A stretch of DNA of 64,000 bases from 9FT-COMBO-48-23 sp964400675. Lineage in GTDB: Bacteria; Chloroflexota; Dehalococcoidia; GIF9; UBA5629. Positions 34,757 to 43,551 of this stretch are shown here, in pieces. Location: the NCBI GenBank assembly GCA_964400675.1, contig CAYNVO010000002.1, positions 1 to 64,000 of the forward strand, in the 5' to 3' direction. The notes beneath the pieces are model-generated. The model had not been told where the DNA came from, did no database searches, and saw only the letters and a program-made list of their open reading frames with translations. Position 1 is the stretch's first letter. Every line of letters begins with the position of its first letter. A program made the position numbers and the translations under genes.

Positions 34757-35392
34757 ATGCAGCAGAGGTATGGGTGTCCTCAGTGTGGCTCTCCAGTTGT
34801 GTTTGGAGTAGGGTTCTGCAGCAAGTGTGGAAGGCAGCTAACCTGGACAGGGCAACAGCAGCCACCATCTCCACAACCACAGTATCAGCAGCCACCGCAG
34901 CAACCAGTACAGTATCAACAGCAACAACAGCCAGGCCAGACTCCACAATATCAGCAACCGTATCAACAACCGCAGTACCAGCAGCCCGAACCGCCAAAGA
35001 AAAAGACAAACGTGTGGCTTATGGGGTGTTTGGGTTTGATAGTCCTGGCAGTCATAATCGGCGCAATAGCCGTGGCTACTGGCAGCGGTACGCCAGCAAC
35101 CATACCCTCTCTATCATCAGATACAGAATTTCAAATCAAAGTATCTGGGACTGCTGGCTTGCCATTTTCAGGAAGCTATATGGTAGTGTCATCTGGCGGT
35201 CAGTCTGTATCGAAATCAGTTGATGGCACTGTCCCCACGCAATATTCTGCAGAAGGTAAGATGGTCTCCGTGGTTTTCCAGAAACAAACGGAGAATGGCA
35301 CTCTAAAAGTAGAAATCTTACGAGACGGCAAAGTTATAAAAAGTTCCGATACTACGGCTGCTTATGGTCTCGTTTCTGTAGCTACTGATTAG
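34757..35392 (+). CDS. Zinc-ribbon membrane protein with Gln/Pro-rich linker
   Basis: 211 residues from the ATG at 34757. An N-terminal zinc ribbon (CPQCGSP..CSKCG, residues 4-27) is followed by a PQYQQP-type low-complexity linker (30-80), one transmembrane helix (about 90-112, VWLMGCLGLIVLAVIIGAIAV) and an extracytoplasmic beta domain (120-211, FQIKVSGTAGLPFSGSYMVVSSGG). The topology is therefore cytosolic ribbon, outer sensor-like domain. I know no function. Similar ribbon-helix-domain proteins are common in Chloroflexota. Confidence 0.75.
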   Translation: MQQRYGCPQCGSPVVFGVGFCSKCGRQLTWTGQQQPPSPQPQYQQPPQQPVQYQQQQQPGQTPQYQQPYQQPQYQQPEPPKKKTNVWLMGCLGLIVLAVIIGAIAVATGSGTPATIPSLSSDTEFQIKVSGTAGLPFSGSYMVVSSGGQSVSKSVDGTVPTQYSAEGKMVSVVFQKQTENGTLKVEILRDGKVIKSSDTTAAYGLVSVATD

Positions 35393-35449
35393 ACATCATG
35401 TATTGACGGAATGGTTTATAATACATAATACAGTTGAAGGAGGTGACCA

Positions 35450-36268
35450 ATGCCTAAGCCCAGCTTGGATAAAGACATTAAAAAGGCAATATCGGAGGCT
35501 CGCCATTTGGTAGAGGCAAGTGTCAAAGCTGATAGTAATGAAGCTGAGACACGTAAACGTATAGACCGTATTCTCGAAACACTTTTGGGATATGATACCT
35601 TCAAACATATTACACATGAGCATGAAATTCATGGAGTTGGGGATGCCGTACATTGCGATATTGCAATTCAACTTGACCATGAAGAGCAATCAAAGCCTGA
35701 AGTGGTTATTGAAGTTAAAAGGGTGAACATTGACCTTGCTCCGAAGCATATTAGGCAAGCTGCATCCTATGCTATTGATATCGGCTGTGAATGGGTATTG
35801 TTAACCAATAGTAAAGATTGGAAACTTTACCACATTACATACACGCAACCTCCCCAGACTAAATTGATAGAATCCTGGAATCTACTTGATGATAACACCC
35901 TTGTCTTAGCCAAGAAGTTTGAAATAGTAAGCTATAAGAATGTTAGGAAACAAGGCTTGGACACATTGTGGGCAAGGCGGAGCGCATTAACCACCGGCAA
36001 TATGCTTAAGGCTATTTTATCGGAAGAGTCAATAAAGCTATATCAGCGTAGGCTAAAAAAGGCTGGAGGTATAGCGATATCCCCTGAAGATATTGTTGGC
36101 TCTCTTCGCCACTTATTGAATGAGTCTGCCCTCTCTGAAATGGATAAAATCAAGATATCCCTACCGGCAAGGCAGCAGCATACTAAGACTTCAAAAGTAG
36201 CTAAGGGTAAGCCAACCTCAATAGAGCAAGAAGTGGAGTCTATACTGGCAGAAAAACAGTCGAGCTAG
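35450..36268 (+). CDS. HsdR N-terminal-type PD-(D/E)xK nuclease domain protein
   Basis: 272 residues with GAAGGAGGTGACCA before the ATG. Residues 35-160 look like the type I restriction HsdR N-terminal domain: ETRKRIDRILETLLGYD, then the metal site CDIAI..PEVVIEVKRV (Asp, Glu, Lys of PD-(D/E)xK), and IRQAASYAIDIGCEWVLLTNSKDWKLY. There is no helicase domain, and no hsdM or hsdS is nearby, so it is a stand-alone member whose role is unknown. Defence or repair is possible. The C-terminal 100 residues are helical and basic. Confidence 0.8.
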   Translation: MPKPSLDKDIKKAISEARHLVEASVKADSNEAETRKRIDRILETLLGYDTFKHITHEHEIHGVGDAVHCDIAIQLDHEEQSKPEVVIEVKRVNIDLAPKHIRQAASYAIDIGCEWVLLTNSKDWKLYHITYTQPPQTKLIESWNLLDDNTLVLAKKFEIVSYKNVRKQGLDTLWARRSALTTGNMLKAILSEESIKLYQRRLKKAGGIAISPEDIVGSLRHLLNESALSEMDKIKISLPARQQHTKTSKVAKGKPTSIEQEVESILAEKQSS

Positions 36269-36282
36269 ATTAGTCTGCTCTC

Positions 36283-36551
36283 TCAACACCAAAAGACCTC
36301 AAAGTCCCGCTCCTGGCCTACCCTTTGGGTCGAGACGCAAGTTCCCCTGTCTTTGACAAAATACAGGCCGTCATTGTCTTTGACAGCAATGCTTATTTCA
36401 CCGACTCCAGCGTCCACGTAGGTCATTATGCCGTCTGTAGAAAAGCCATTGAAGGCGTGAGTATTGGCTATGACAACGGCGCATCTAACCACTTTACCCG
36501 TGTAGCTTTTAGACGTTCAATGAAACCGTTGCCCTGAATCTTGTCCATCAT
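36283..36551 (-). pseudogene. Frameshifted small gene next to tRNA-Thr
   Basis: On the reverse strand an ATGATG at 36551 begins MMDKIQGNGFIERLK, then goes out of frame. The next frame continues SYTGKVVRCAVV and runs to FEVFWC and a stop at 36283. Insertion of one A in the AAAA run near 36508 would join them into about 88 residues. I do not recognise the product. The start overlaps the tRNA promoter on the other strand, so the 5' end is uncertain. It may instead be a chance frame. Confidence 0.4.
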
Positions 36552-36558
36552 ATATAAT
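36529..36558 (+). promoter_or_regulatory. Promoter of tRNA-Thr
   Basis: TTGCCC (36529-36534), an 18-nt spacer and TATAAT (36553-36558), which ends 8 nt before the mature 5' end of the tRNA. Confidence 0.55.
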
Positions 36559-36566
36559 TGGGGCAT

Positions 36567-36641
36567 GCCAGCGTAGCTCAGTGGTAGAGCAGCGGTTTCG
36601 TAAACCGCCGGTCGTCAGTTCGACTCTGACCGCTGGCTCCA
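36567..36641 (+). tRNA. tRNA-Thr (anticodon CGT)
   Basis: Seven-base acceptor stem GCCAGCG/CGCTGGC, D arm GCTCAGTGGTAGAGC, anticodon stem GCGGT/ACCGC with loop TTCGTAA, T arm GTCAG TTCGACT CTGAC, discriminator T and an encoded CCA. The anticodon CGT reads ACG (Thr). The 3' half, from the anticodon loop on, is duplicated at 38179-38224 (exact) and 43640-43684 (two compensatory changes), so this gene is an integration target. Confidence 0.95.
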
Positions 36642-36697
36642 CAGATTCAAAAATGCCCCACAAGGGGGTTTTGTCCACAAAATGGGGTGAGCCAAAG

Positions 36698-37090
36698 ATG
36701 AGAAAATGGAGTTATGGCATAAATTCAGTTGATAGAACGGCGCACATTCTCGTCGAAGAATCTTCATGGTGGGTATTTGCGATAGACAGGACCATCGAAT
36801 GGGTATGCGGCATTATCCCCCAGATTCGCTTTCCTAAAGTTAAAATTAGGCTCAAGGATGCAGATGACATTGAGTTCAATGATGGAGGAAGCAAATGGAC
36901 AACACTACAGGACTGGTATGGCGATACAAACCAGTTCTTCCATCTGCATGCGCACCTTCCTGTTTTTAATTTCTGTCAAAGCAGGATCAAAGTCAAATCT
37001 ATAGAAATTGACTATGACCGTGCCAGAGCAATGTTTTATGAAAGTGACAAGAAATTCTGGGATGAAGAAGCCGCATATGCAGCCGAATAA
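36698..37090 (+). CDS. Hypothetical protein at the left end of the first tRNA-linked element
   Basis: 130 residues from the ATG at 36698, preceded by GGGGTGAGCC; the frame is open back into the tRNA, but earlier starts would be inside the tRNA or its flank. The product is Trp-rich in its first half (WSYGINSV, SSWWVFAIDRTIEWVCG) and ends KKFWDEEAAYAAE. There is no signal peptide or clear helix pair. I recognise no family. It is the first gene in the block between the tRNA and its first 3' duplicate. Confidence 0.55.
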   Translation: MRKWSYGINSVDRTAHILVEESSWWVFAIDRTIEWVCGIIPQIRFPKVKIRLKDADDIEFNDGGSKWTTLQDWYGDTNQFFHLHAHLPVFNFCQSRIKVKSIEIDYDRARAMFYESDKKFWDEEAAYAAE

Positions 37091-37197
37091 ACTAAACAAT
37101 CCCCTCCCTTCATAGGGGAGTCAAAATAGCCCCCTTGTTATTCAATACACAAGCCTCTATAATCTCCATCAGCTAGTAACACACTTAAGTCGACCTA

Positions 37198-37227
37198 TTG
37201 ACTTTTTATCACCTGTCAGGTTATAAT
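37198..37227 (+). promoter_or_regulatory. Promoter of higBA-type operon, leaderless geometry
   Basis: TTGACT (37198-37203), 18-nt spacer, TATAAT (37222-37227). Only four bases separate the -10 box from the ATG at 37232, so the start of transcription should coincide with or nearly coincide with the start codon. Confidence 0.65.
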
Positions 37228-37231
37228 AACC

Positions 37232-37573
37232 ATGTGGGACATTGAGTATTACACCAGGCCCAACGGTGACCAACCCGTAAGAGATTGGCTAAACCGGTTA
37301 CCAGTTGAACATAGGAGAGTGATAGCAGCTAAGATAGTATCTCTGGCAGACCATGGAATTGAGTTGCTCGCCACAAAAATGCTAGAACGTATTCTTGGTG
37401 CAGATAGGGACTTTTATGAATTAAGGGGAGGTAGATGTCGAATCGCCGTTTATTTTAATGGCGAGGCACAAAAATTTATCTTGCTACATGGTTTTACTAA
37501 GACTAGAGATAACGAGAGACGGGAAATAGCTAGAGCACGAGATATATTACATGAATATTTACAAACACGATAA
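37232..37573 (+). CDS. higB: HigB-type (RelE superfamily) toxin
   Basis: 113 residues of the phage-derived Gp49-like / HigB family: MWDIEYYTRPNGDQPVRDWLNRL, DFYELRGGRCRIAVYF and FILLHGFTKTRDNERREIARARDIL are diagnostic. Such toxins cleave mRNA at the ribosome. It is followed by its antitoxin after 16 nt, in the higB-higA order typical of this type. The start has no Shine-Dalgarno site and sits four bases from a -10 box, so translation is probably leaderless. Carried between tRNA-Thr and a tRNA 3' duplicate, where it would stabilise the element. Confidence 0.85.
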   Translation: MWDIEYYTRPNGDQPVRDWLNRLPVEHRRVIAAKIVSLADHGIELLATKMLERILGADRDFYELRGGRCRIAVYFNGEAQKFILLHGFTKTRDNERREIARARDILHEYLQTR

Positions 37574-37589
37574 CTTTGCGAGGTGACAA

Positions 37590-37961
37590 ATGACAGGGGC
37601 ATTTAAAGACGATTTAACTAAAAACCTTCAGGATAAAGAATTTGCCCGAGGCTTTGGATCCGAGCTGGCAAAGACTGATTTTGCTATGCTGCTTGTCAAA
37701 GCACGTAAGGTTGTGGGCATTACTCAACAAGAATTGGCAGCTATGGCAGACACGACACAGTCATACATTGCCAAATTAGAGTCTGGTAAGGCGAACCCCA
37801 CCGTGGGAAGGATCGCTGAGCTACTAGCACTATTGGGCTTTCGGCTTACACCGACCTTGTCTGACCTCAACCCATATGAGCAACCGCGCTCAGCCGGTAA
37901 AGAAGAAGGCTACGGTATCACCGTGGAAGCCCACAAAACGCGCCAGCCTGTCAAACTGTAG
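37590..37961 (+). CDS. higA: HigA-type antitoxin, XRE-family HTH
   Basis: 123 residues with GCGAGGTGACAA before the ATG. The HTH spans about 35-95 (LLVKARKVVGITQQELAAMADTTQSYIAKLESGKANPTVGRIAELLALLGFRL). The N-terminal 30 residues would contact the toxin. It should neutralise the toxin upstream and repress the shared promoter. Second gene of the pair. Confidence 0.88.
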   Translation: MTGAFKDDLTKNLQDKEFARGFGSELAKTDFAMLLVKARKVVGITQQELAAMADTTQSYIAKLESGKANPTVGRIAELLALLGFRLTPTLSDLNPYEQPRSAGKEEGYGITVEAHKTRQPVKL

Positions 37962-38722
37962 TCTCCGCATATCCAGCCCACTCGCAACCGTTGGCTCTAC
38001 CTCAACCCTGTCCCTGTCCATAGTCGAAGAACCTATACCGGAATTATTTTGAATTTCCGGCCATTTTCCGATAAAATAACCGCGAAATTGGCCAGGAGGT
38101 TGATACCCTAACCACGTAAATTCGGGCAGAAGCTGTGAAGCTAAAAAGCGGCCAATACGATCAAAACCACTACCAGACTTCGTAAACCGCCGGTCGTCAG
38201 TTCGACTCTGACCGCTGGCTCCACCCAGTCTCTATCCCACATAAACTTCATATCATGGGCAATTCCACGTCACTTCCTGGTCAACTGCTGGTCAATTATT
38301 TTTCGGTTTTTAATGCTCTCCGATTACTCGATAACACTTTGGCCATCTCGCCATTGGTCACCCGGCAACTGGAGAAGCCGGTAGTATCCATCATAGAATC
38401 TGGCAGAAGGCAAGCCCTCGCTGTCATCTTCGGCCTATTTTATGAGAACATTTTCGAGTCTATTGATTCTTGAATTGTATTCTGACTGAATTTCAGATAA
38501 CAGTTAGCCATAATGCTGCTTGCGTTCATATAAACTGTAATTTCAACTCGCATGTTCTCTTAAGTTCTGAGTACGGTTAAGAGTTTGCTCAGCGTATACA
38601 AAGAATAAAAAGATTGGGAATTAACACTGAATCGATGAATGTTTGATTAAGGTTTTCATTTTGAATAATTTGGAAATGTGCTAATCTTAATTAAGCTCAA
38701 AAATACGACCAGGAGGGAGAAA
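37962..38722. other. Gene-poor region containing an att-like site
   Basis: Holds the conserved arm and tRNA 3' duplicate described separately (38091-38224). An imperfect palindrome CCGGAATTATTTTGAATTTCCGG lies just upstream at about 38039. From 38225 to 38722 the sequence is AT-rich; a 72-codon frame at 38255 has no ribosome site and is not accepted. No integrase fragment is seen. Confidence 0.6.
38091..38224. mobile_element. Element end with tRNA-Thr 3' duplicate (att-like site 1)
   Basis: 38179-38224 repeats 36597-36642 exactly over 46 nt, from the anticodon loop through CCA. The preceding 38091-38142 (GCCAGGAGGTTGATACCCTA onward) matches 43552-43603 at 50 of 52 positions. In both copies the distance from the arm to the tRNA repeat is 36 nt. 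This is what an att site with its flanking integrase-binding arm would look like. Confidence 0.8.
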
Positions 38723-39370
38723 GTGAGAGAGTTCGTTAAAAAGCAGATTACTTTTCTATTGTTTGGTTTCGGTTTTTGGCTTCCAATTACAGTGTTGGTT
38801 GTTATAATTGTTTTTCTGTTCAATAATTTAGAGGAGATCGGGCAAAAAATTTTGTTAGTTTTTCTGCCAGAAAAGTTTCTTTATTCCGGTTTCGGCATCG
38901 TTTTTGGCACACTAGTTGTCTATTTTTCAGGAATGGCATTGAAATTAACAAAAATCAAGGAGGTTTTTTCCAAGATTCCAGTTTTAGGCCTCTTTTTTGG
39001 AGCAGGCGAAATAATAACTATTGAACGCCTACTTCACCTGAATCCCTGTCTCTTTTTAATTTCACCAACCTGTCTTTCTTATGGTTGGATACTATCAGAG
39101 GAAAAGGTTAAATTAAGCGAAGAAAAAGCTACTTTCACTTTAATAAATGTCTATTATCCAAACGTTCCAACTCTTGTTACCGGCCAGGTTTTCCCGGTAA
39201 GAAAAGATACGGTCATCAGACTCGGTAATTCTTCGAAAGAAGTAATTGATCTTTTACTTTATGCCTTTCGAAGTCCAAAGGATCTTAAATATCTTCCTTG
39301 GGAAGATGAATCTCAGGAAGATCTTGAAAAGAGAGCGAAATCTTTTGGTCTAAATTTAAACATTGGGTAA
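38723..39370 (+). CDS. DUF502-like membrane protein
   Basis: 215 residues from the GTG at 38723, preceded by AGGAGGGAGAAA. Two transmembrane helices (ITFLLFGFGFWLPITVLVVIIVFLF and YSGFGIVFGTLVVYFSGMAL) are followed by a cytosolic domain with YYPNVPTLVTGQVFPVRKDTVI and SSKEVIDLLLYAF, which parallels the PTTPNPTSG...DMSVEDALKLI pattern of DUF502. Function is unknown. The base composition (AT-rich, Phe/Lys/Ile-rich) differs from the flanking core genes, consistent with import. Confidence 0.65.
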   Translation: MREFVKKQITFLLFGFGFWLPITVLVVIIVFLFNNLEEIGQKILLVFLPEKFLYSGFGIVFGTLVVYFSGMALKLTKIKEVFSKIPVLGLFFGAGEIITIERLLHLNPCLFLISPTCLSYGWILSEEKVKLSEEKATFTLINVYYPNVPTLVTGQVFPVRKDTVIRLGNSSKEVIDLLLYAFRSPKDLKYLPWEDESQEDLEKRAKSFGLNLNIG

Positions 39371-39576
39371 AAAGAGACAACAATTTACCACGATGTTTAT
39401 TGACCTGCATTATTGGTTGCGTAGCATTTTAGGGGTAAGTAGCCATCAGCCCCGGCAAGCAGTATTTACGTGAAGCAATACGGAATGCTATTATTAATTT
39501 GGCGAAAAGACCAGAATGTAAGAAGACGCGGATGTTTAAGCGGTTATATGTTGTTTAGGGAAAGGGGGAAAATGAT

Positions 39577-41988
39577 ATGAAACAAGATGATAAATATATC
39601 CGTTGGTTTGAAGAAATCAAGATTGAAGATATTCCCATTGTTGGCGGTAAGAATGCCTCTCTGGGAGAGATGTACTGTGAACTTACAAGCCAGGGAGTCA
39701 AAATTCCGAACGGGTTTGCCATAACTGCCGAGGCATACTGGTATGTAATAGAATCAGCCGGAATTCTTGACGAACTCAAGGATACCATGGTGGGTCTGGA
39801 TAAGACTAACCTGGATGACCTTGTGAAACGAGGGAAAAGAGCACGCGATTTAATTTTGAGTGCTGGTATCCCCGATGACCTCTGGGCTGAAATAAGGACT
39901 GCTTATGACAGGCTTTGCCAGGAATACGGCCCGGACACGGATGTTGCGGTGCGTAGTTCAGCCACGGCAGAAGACCTCCCCACGGCCTCATTTGCCGGCC
40001 AGCAGGAGACTTATTTAAATATACGCGGATACCCTGAACTGAGGGAGTCCTGTATCAAGTGCCTGGCATCGCTCTTTACCAACCGGGCAATATCATATCG
40101 TATTGATAATAACTTCGACCATTTCGAGGTAGCCCTTTCCATAGGTATTATGAAGATGGTACGCTCTGATCTGGCCACCAGCGGCGTGATTTTTACTATC
40201 GATACGGAGACGGGCTTCAGTGACGTCGTTTTTATCACAGCATCCTACGGGCTGGGAGAAAACATTGTCCAGGGTGCTGTTAATCCTGATGAGTATTATG
40301 TATTCAAGCCGACATTGAGAAAAGGCTGCAGGGCCATAATCGGAAAATATCTTGGGGATAAGTCCATCAAAATGATTTACGGCATAAGCGACTCAAAAGT
40401 TCTAACGCGAAACGTGGCAGTGCCGGAGGCGGACCGCAGACGGTTTTGTATTACAGACGATGATATCCTGACCTTGTCCAGCTATGCGCTTAAGATAGAA
40501 GACCACTATTCAGGAAAAACAGGAGAATCCCGACCAATGGATATCGAATGGGCAAAAGACGGGATAAGCGGTGACCTATTCATAGTTCAGGCCCGACCGG
40601 AAACGGTTGAGTCACAGAAAGCCATGGATGTCCTGGAGACATATCGCTTGGATAAGAAAGGCTCAATACTGGCCATAGGAAAACGTGTGGGTGAAAAAAT
40701 TGCCAGTGGCAAAAGCCATATAATCCCCGATGTAGCTTATCTTTCTTCGTTTAAACCTGGAGAGATACTCGTGTCAGACAGTACTAACCCGGACTGGGAA
40801 CCTGTGATGAAAACTGCTGCTGCTATTGTAACCAACCGGGGAGGTAGGACATGCCATGCAGCCATTGTCAGCCGCGAGCTTGGTATCCCGGCAGTGGTCG
40901 GCGCTGGCGATGCTACGGAAAAAATCCATACCGGACAGGAAGTTACAGTGAGCTGCGCCGAGGGCGATGCCGGTACAGTATATGAGGGAATTCTCCCATT
41001 TCATGTTGAAAGGCTCAGCCTCAAGAACCTCCAGCGACCAAAAACAGAGATTATGATGAACCTCGGCAATCCCGAAGAAGCCTTTTCCCTCTCCAAGATC
41101 CCCAATAACGGTGTCGGTCTGGCACGTATGGAGTTTATTATCAACAGTTACATAAAGGTTCATCCTATGGCTCTAGTCCATCCAGAAAAGATGACGGATG
41201 AGGCAGAAAAGAAACAATTAGACGACCTTACTTTCGGCTATGAAGATAAACAGGAATATTTTGTGGAAAAACTGGCTCAGGGTGTCGGGACTATCGCAGC
41301 AGCCTTCTATCCGAAACCTGTTATCGTACGCATGAGTGACTTCAAAACTAATGAATACGCCCATCTCGTAGGGGGACACTACTTCGAACCGGTAGAAGAG
41401 AATCCCATGCTAGGTTTTCGTGGTGCCTCTCGTTACTATGATGAACGATACAGAGAAGGCTTTGCACTGGAGTGCCGGGCGATGAAACGGGTTCGAGAGG
41501 AGATGGGATTGACCAATCTCATCATTATGATACCCTTTTGCCGGCGGGTGGATGAGGCTGAAAAAGTTCTGGCGGAGATGGCAAAGAATGGCCTGAAACG
41601 GGGAGAAAATGGACTTCAGGTCTATGTCATGTGCGAAATTCCAAATAATGTCATCCAGGTTGATGAATTCAGCAATCTGTTTGATGGCTTTTCCATCGGC
41701 TCCAACGACTTGACTCAACTAGTTTTAGGGGTTGACCGTGACTCGGCGCTGTTGGCTCACGATTTTGACGAGCGAGACCCTGGAGTGATGAAGATGATTT
41801 CTATGGCTATTCAAGGAGCCAGAAGGAACCAGCGCCATATTGGACTGTGCGGTCAGGCGCCAAGCGATTATCCTGAGTTTGCCGAATTTCTGGTGAAGGA
41901 AGGAATAAATTCTATATCTCTCAGTCCCGACTCGGTGATGGAAAATACCCTCAAGGTGATAGAGATAGAAAAACAACTGTTAAAATAA
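39577..41988 (+). CDS. ppsA: Phosphoenolpyruvate synthase
   Basis: 803 residues. It converts pyruvate, ATP and water to PEP, AMP and phosphate, the entry to gluconeogenesis. The ATP-grasp N-terminal domain begins VGGKNASLGEMY and has VRSSATAEDLPTASFAGQQET. The swivelling phosphohistidine is in GGRTCHAAIVSRELGIPAVVG. The PEP-binding barrel has GLCGQAPSDYPEFAEFL with the catalytic Cys and SIGSNDLTQLVLGVDRD. GGAAAGGGGG precedes the start. It is followed by glgC after 70 nt, and both lie between two tRNA 3' duplicates. Confidence 0.95.
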   Translation: MKQDDKYIRWFEEIKIEDIPIVGGKNASLGEMYCELTSQGVKIPNGFAITAEAYWYVIESAGILDELKDTMVGLDKTNLDDLVKRGKRARDLILSAGIPDDLWAEIRTAYDRLCQEYGPDTDVAVRSSATAEDLPTASFAGQQETYLNIRGYPELRESCIKCLASLFTNRAISYRIDNNFDHFEVALSIGIMKMVRSDLATSGVIFTIDTETGFSDVVFITASYGLGENIVQGAVNPDEYYVFKPTLRKGCRAIIGKYLGDKSIKMIYGISDSKVLTRNVAVPEADRRRFCITDDDILTLSSYALKIEDHYSGKTGESRPMDIEWAKDGISGDLFIVQARPETVESQKAMDVLETYRLDKKGSILAIGKRVGEKIASGKSHIIPDVAYLSSFKPGEILVSDSTNPDWEPVMKTAAAIVTNRGGRTCHAAIVSRELGIPAVVGAGDATEKIHTGQEVTVSCAEGDAGTVYEGILPFHVERLSLKNLQRPKTEIMMNLGNPEEAFSLSKIPNNGVGLARMEFIINSYIKVHPMALVHPEKMTDEAEKKQLDDLTFGYEDKQEYFVEKLAQGVGTIAAAFYPKPVIVRMSDFKTNEYAHLVGGHYFEPVEENPMLGFRGASRYYDERYREGFALECRAMKRVREEMGLTNLIIMIPFCRRVDEAEKVLAEMAKNGLKRGENGLQVYVMCEIPNNVIQVDEFSNLFDGFSIGSNDLTQLVLGVDRDSALLAHDFDERDPGVMKMISMAIQGARRNQRHIGLCGQAPSDYPEFAEFLVKEGINSISLSPDSVMENTLKVIEIEKQLLK

Positions 41989-42059
41989 ATATTCCAACTT
42001 GATATAATGAAACAAGAAGACGCAACGTAACCTTAGTTGTGTCAGAGGTTGTGGTCGAA

Positions 42060-43310
42060 ATGGACAATGTGTCTGTGATAATTATGGGTGGAGGGACGGG
42101 GGAGAGGCTACAACCTTTAACCAGGGTGAGGTCCAAGCCGGCTGTTCCCTTTGGGGGTAAATTTCGACTTATTGATTTCACGCTGAGCAATTGCATTAAC
42201 TCGGGTATTCGCCAGATTTCCGTTCTCATCCAGTACAGGTCCACGTCGCTACAGAAGCATATCCAGGAGGGTTGGGGCATTTCCCGTTCAGGGTTGGGAG
42301 ATTATATATACTGTGTGCCGGCTCAGCAAAAGATAGGAATGGATTGGTACCGTGGTACCGCCGACGCTATACGTCAAAACCTTGATCTGGTGCGGAGTAA
42401 GGGTGCTGACCACGTTATTATTCTTTCCGGCGATCACATCTACAAAATGAACTATCTTCAGATATTGGCCTATCACAAGGCGCAGAATGCCGACCTGACG
42501 ATATCCGCTCTCAGATTAAAAAAAAGGCAGGCTGCAGGTAAGTACGGAATCCTCGAAGTAGATGAAAACCTCAGATTGTTTGGCTTCGAAGAAAAGCCGG
42601 CGCGGCCGAAGCCGATTCCTAATCCTTCGGATTATGCTCTGGCTTCAATGGGCATCTATGTCTTCAAAACCGATGTCCTATTGAAGTCTTTGCAAGGAGA
42701 GGGTGATGACTTCGGCAAAGACATTATTCCCGGAATGATTGAAGGGAGTTCCAACATCTTCGTTTATGACTTCACCGAGAAGAACAAAATAGAGGATTTC
42801 ATAACCGAAGTGACGGAGGGTAAAAGAAGGAAAGTTGTGGTCGATAGAACCCGGGATTCTTCGTACTGGAGAGATGTTGGCTCCATAGATTCGTACTATA
42901 AGGCAAGCATGGACCTCTTGAGCGTAGACCCTATCTTTAACCTCTATGGAGAAAAGTGGGTAATCAGGACGTTCCAGAGACCGCTACCTCCGGGTAAATG
43001 TGTTCTCGGAGGCAGTGTGCGGGACTCTATGGTGTGCGATGGCAGTATCGTCAGCGGTGCGGCAGTGCAGCGCTCTATACTATCACCGGGGGTAGTTGTG
43101 GAAAAAAATGCCCTGGTACAGGAATCCATTATATTTGATGGTGTCATTATCGAACCTGATGTCAAAGTTAGACGCGCCATTATAGACAAGGAAGCTAGAA
43201 TCCGGAAGGGGGCATCGATCGGCTATGACCATGAGGCGGACAAGAAGAGAGGCTGCACAATTTCAGATAACGGTATAGTAGTCATTCCCAGAGGGATGGA
43301 TATAGGATAA
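42060..43310 (+). CDS. glgC: Glucose-1-phosphate adenylyltransferase
   Basis: 416 residues from the ATG at 42060 (AGAGG 11 bases upstream; an earlier GTG at 42039 has none). It makes ADP-glucose for glycogen. The nucleotidyltransferase domain has MGGGTGERLQPLTRVRSKPAVPFGGKFRLIDF, ILSGDHIYKM, FGFEEKP and WRDVGSIDSYYKA; the left-handed beta-helix domain fills the last 130 residues. Allosteric control by sugar phosphates is typical. With ppsA it makes a pyruvate-to-glycogen pair. No glgA is seen. Confidence 0.95.
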   Translation: MDNVSVIIMGGGTGERLQPLTRVRSKPAVPFGGKFRLIDFTLSNCINSGIRQISVLIQYRSTSLQKHIQEGWGISRSGLGDYIYCVPAQQKIGMDWYRGTADAIRQNLDLVRSKGADHVIILSGDHIYKMNYLQILAYHKAQNADLTISALRLKKRQAAGKYGILEVDENLRLFGFEEKPARPKPIPNPSDYALASMGIYVFKTDVLLKSLQGEGDDFGKDIIPGMIEGSSNIFVYDFTEKNKIEDFITEVTEGKRRKVVVDRTRDSSYWRDVGSIDSYYKASMDLLSVDPIFNLYGEKWVIRTFQRPLPPGKCVLGGSVRDSMVCDGSIVSGAAVQRSILSPGVVVEKNALVQESIIFDGVIIEPDVKVRRAIIDKEARIRKGASIGYDHEADKKRGCTISDNGIVVIPRGMDIG

Positions 43311-43551
43311 TCTAAGGTAGGCTCCGATTGAAAGCAAAATAACATATATTACGTTCAGTCCAGATCAATTATCAGACTGGCTTTATCTATTTCAGTTGTA
43401 AATGGTTGGCTGCGGCTGTCGGGTAACATTTCATCGTAGTGTTATCTCGGGACGCTAATAGAGAATCGCCTATTGCTGCTAGGCAGTGAAAACTCGTAAA
43501 GCATTGGATTTTCCGGCATTTTCTTCTACAATTACAATTCCGTTGTAATTT

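Noticed and set aside
35450..36268. Type I restriction system
   Set aside because: Only the HsdR N-terminal-type nuclease domain is present; no helicase, methylase or specificity gene lies nearby.
36581..36697. Longer start for the hypothetical gene inside tRNA-Thr
   Set aside because: It would translate the tRNA; the ATG at 36698 has its own upstream site.
38179..38224. Second or third tRNA-Thr gene at 38179 and 43640
   Set aside because: Only the 3' half from the anticodon loop onward is present; the acceptor 5' strand and D arm are missing, so these are att-type duplicates.
38255..38473. 72-codon frame right of att-like site 1
   Set aside because: No ribosome site, no recognisable domain, and composition like the surrounding non-coding DNA.
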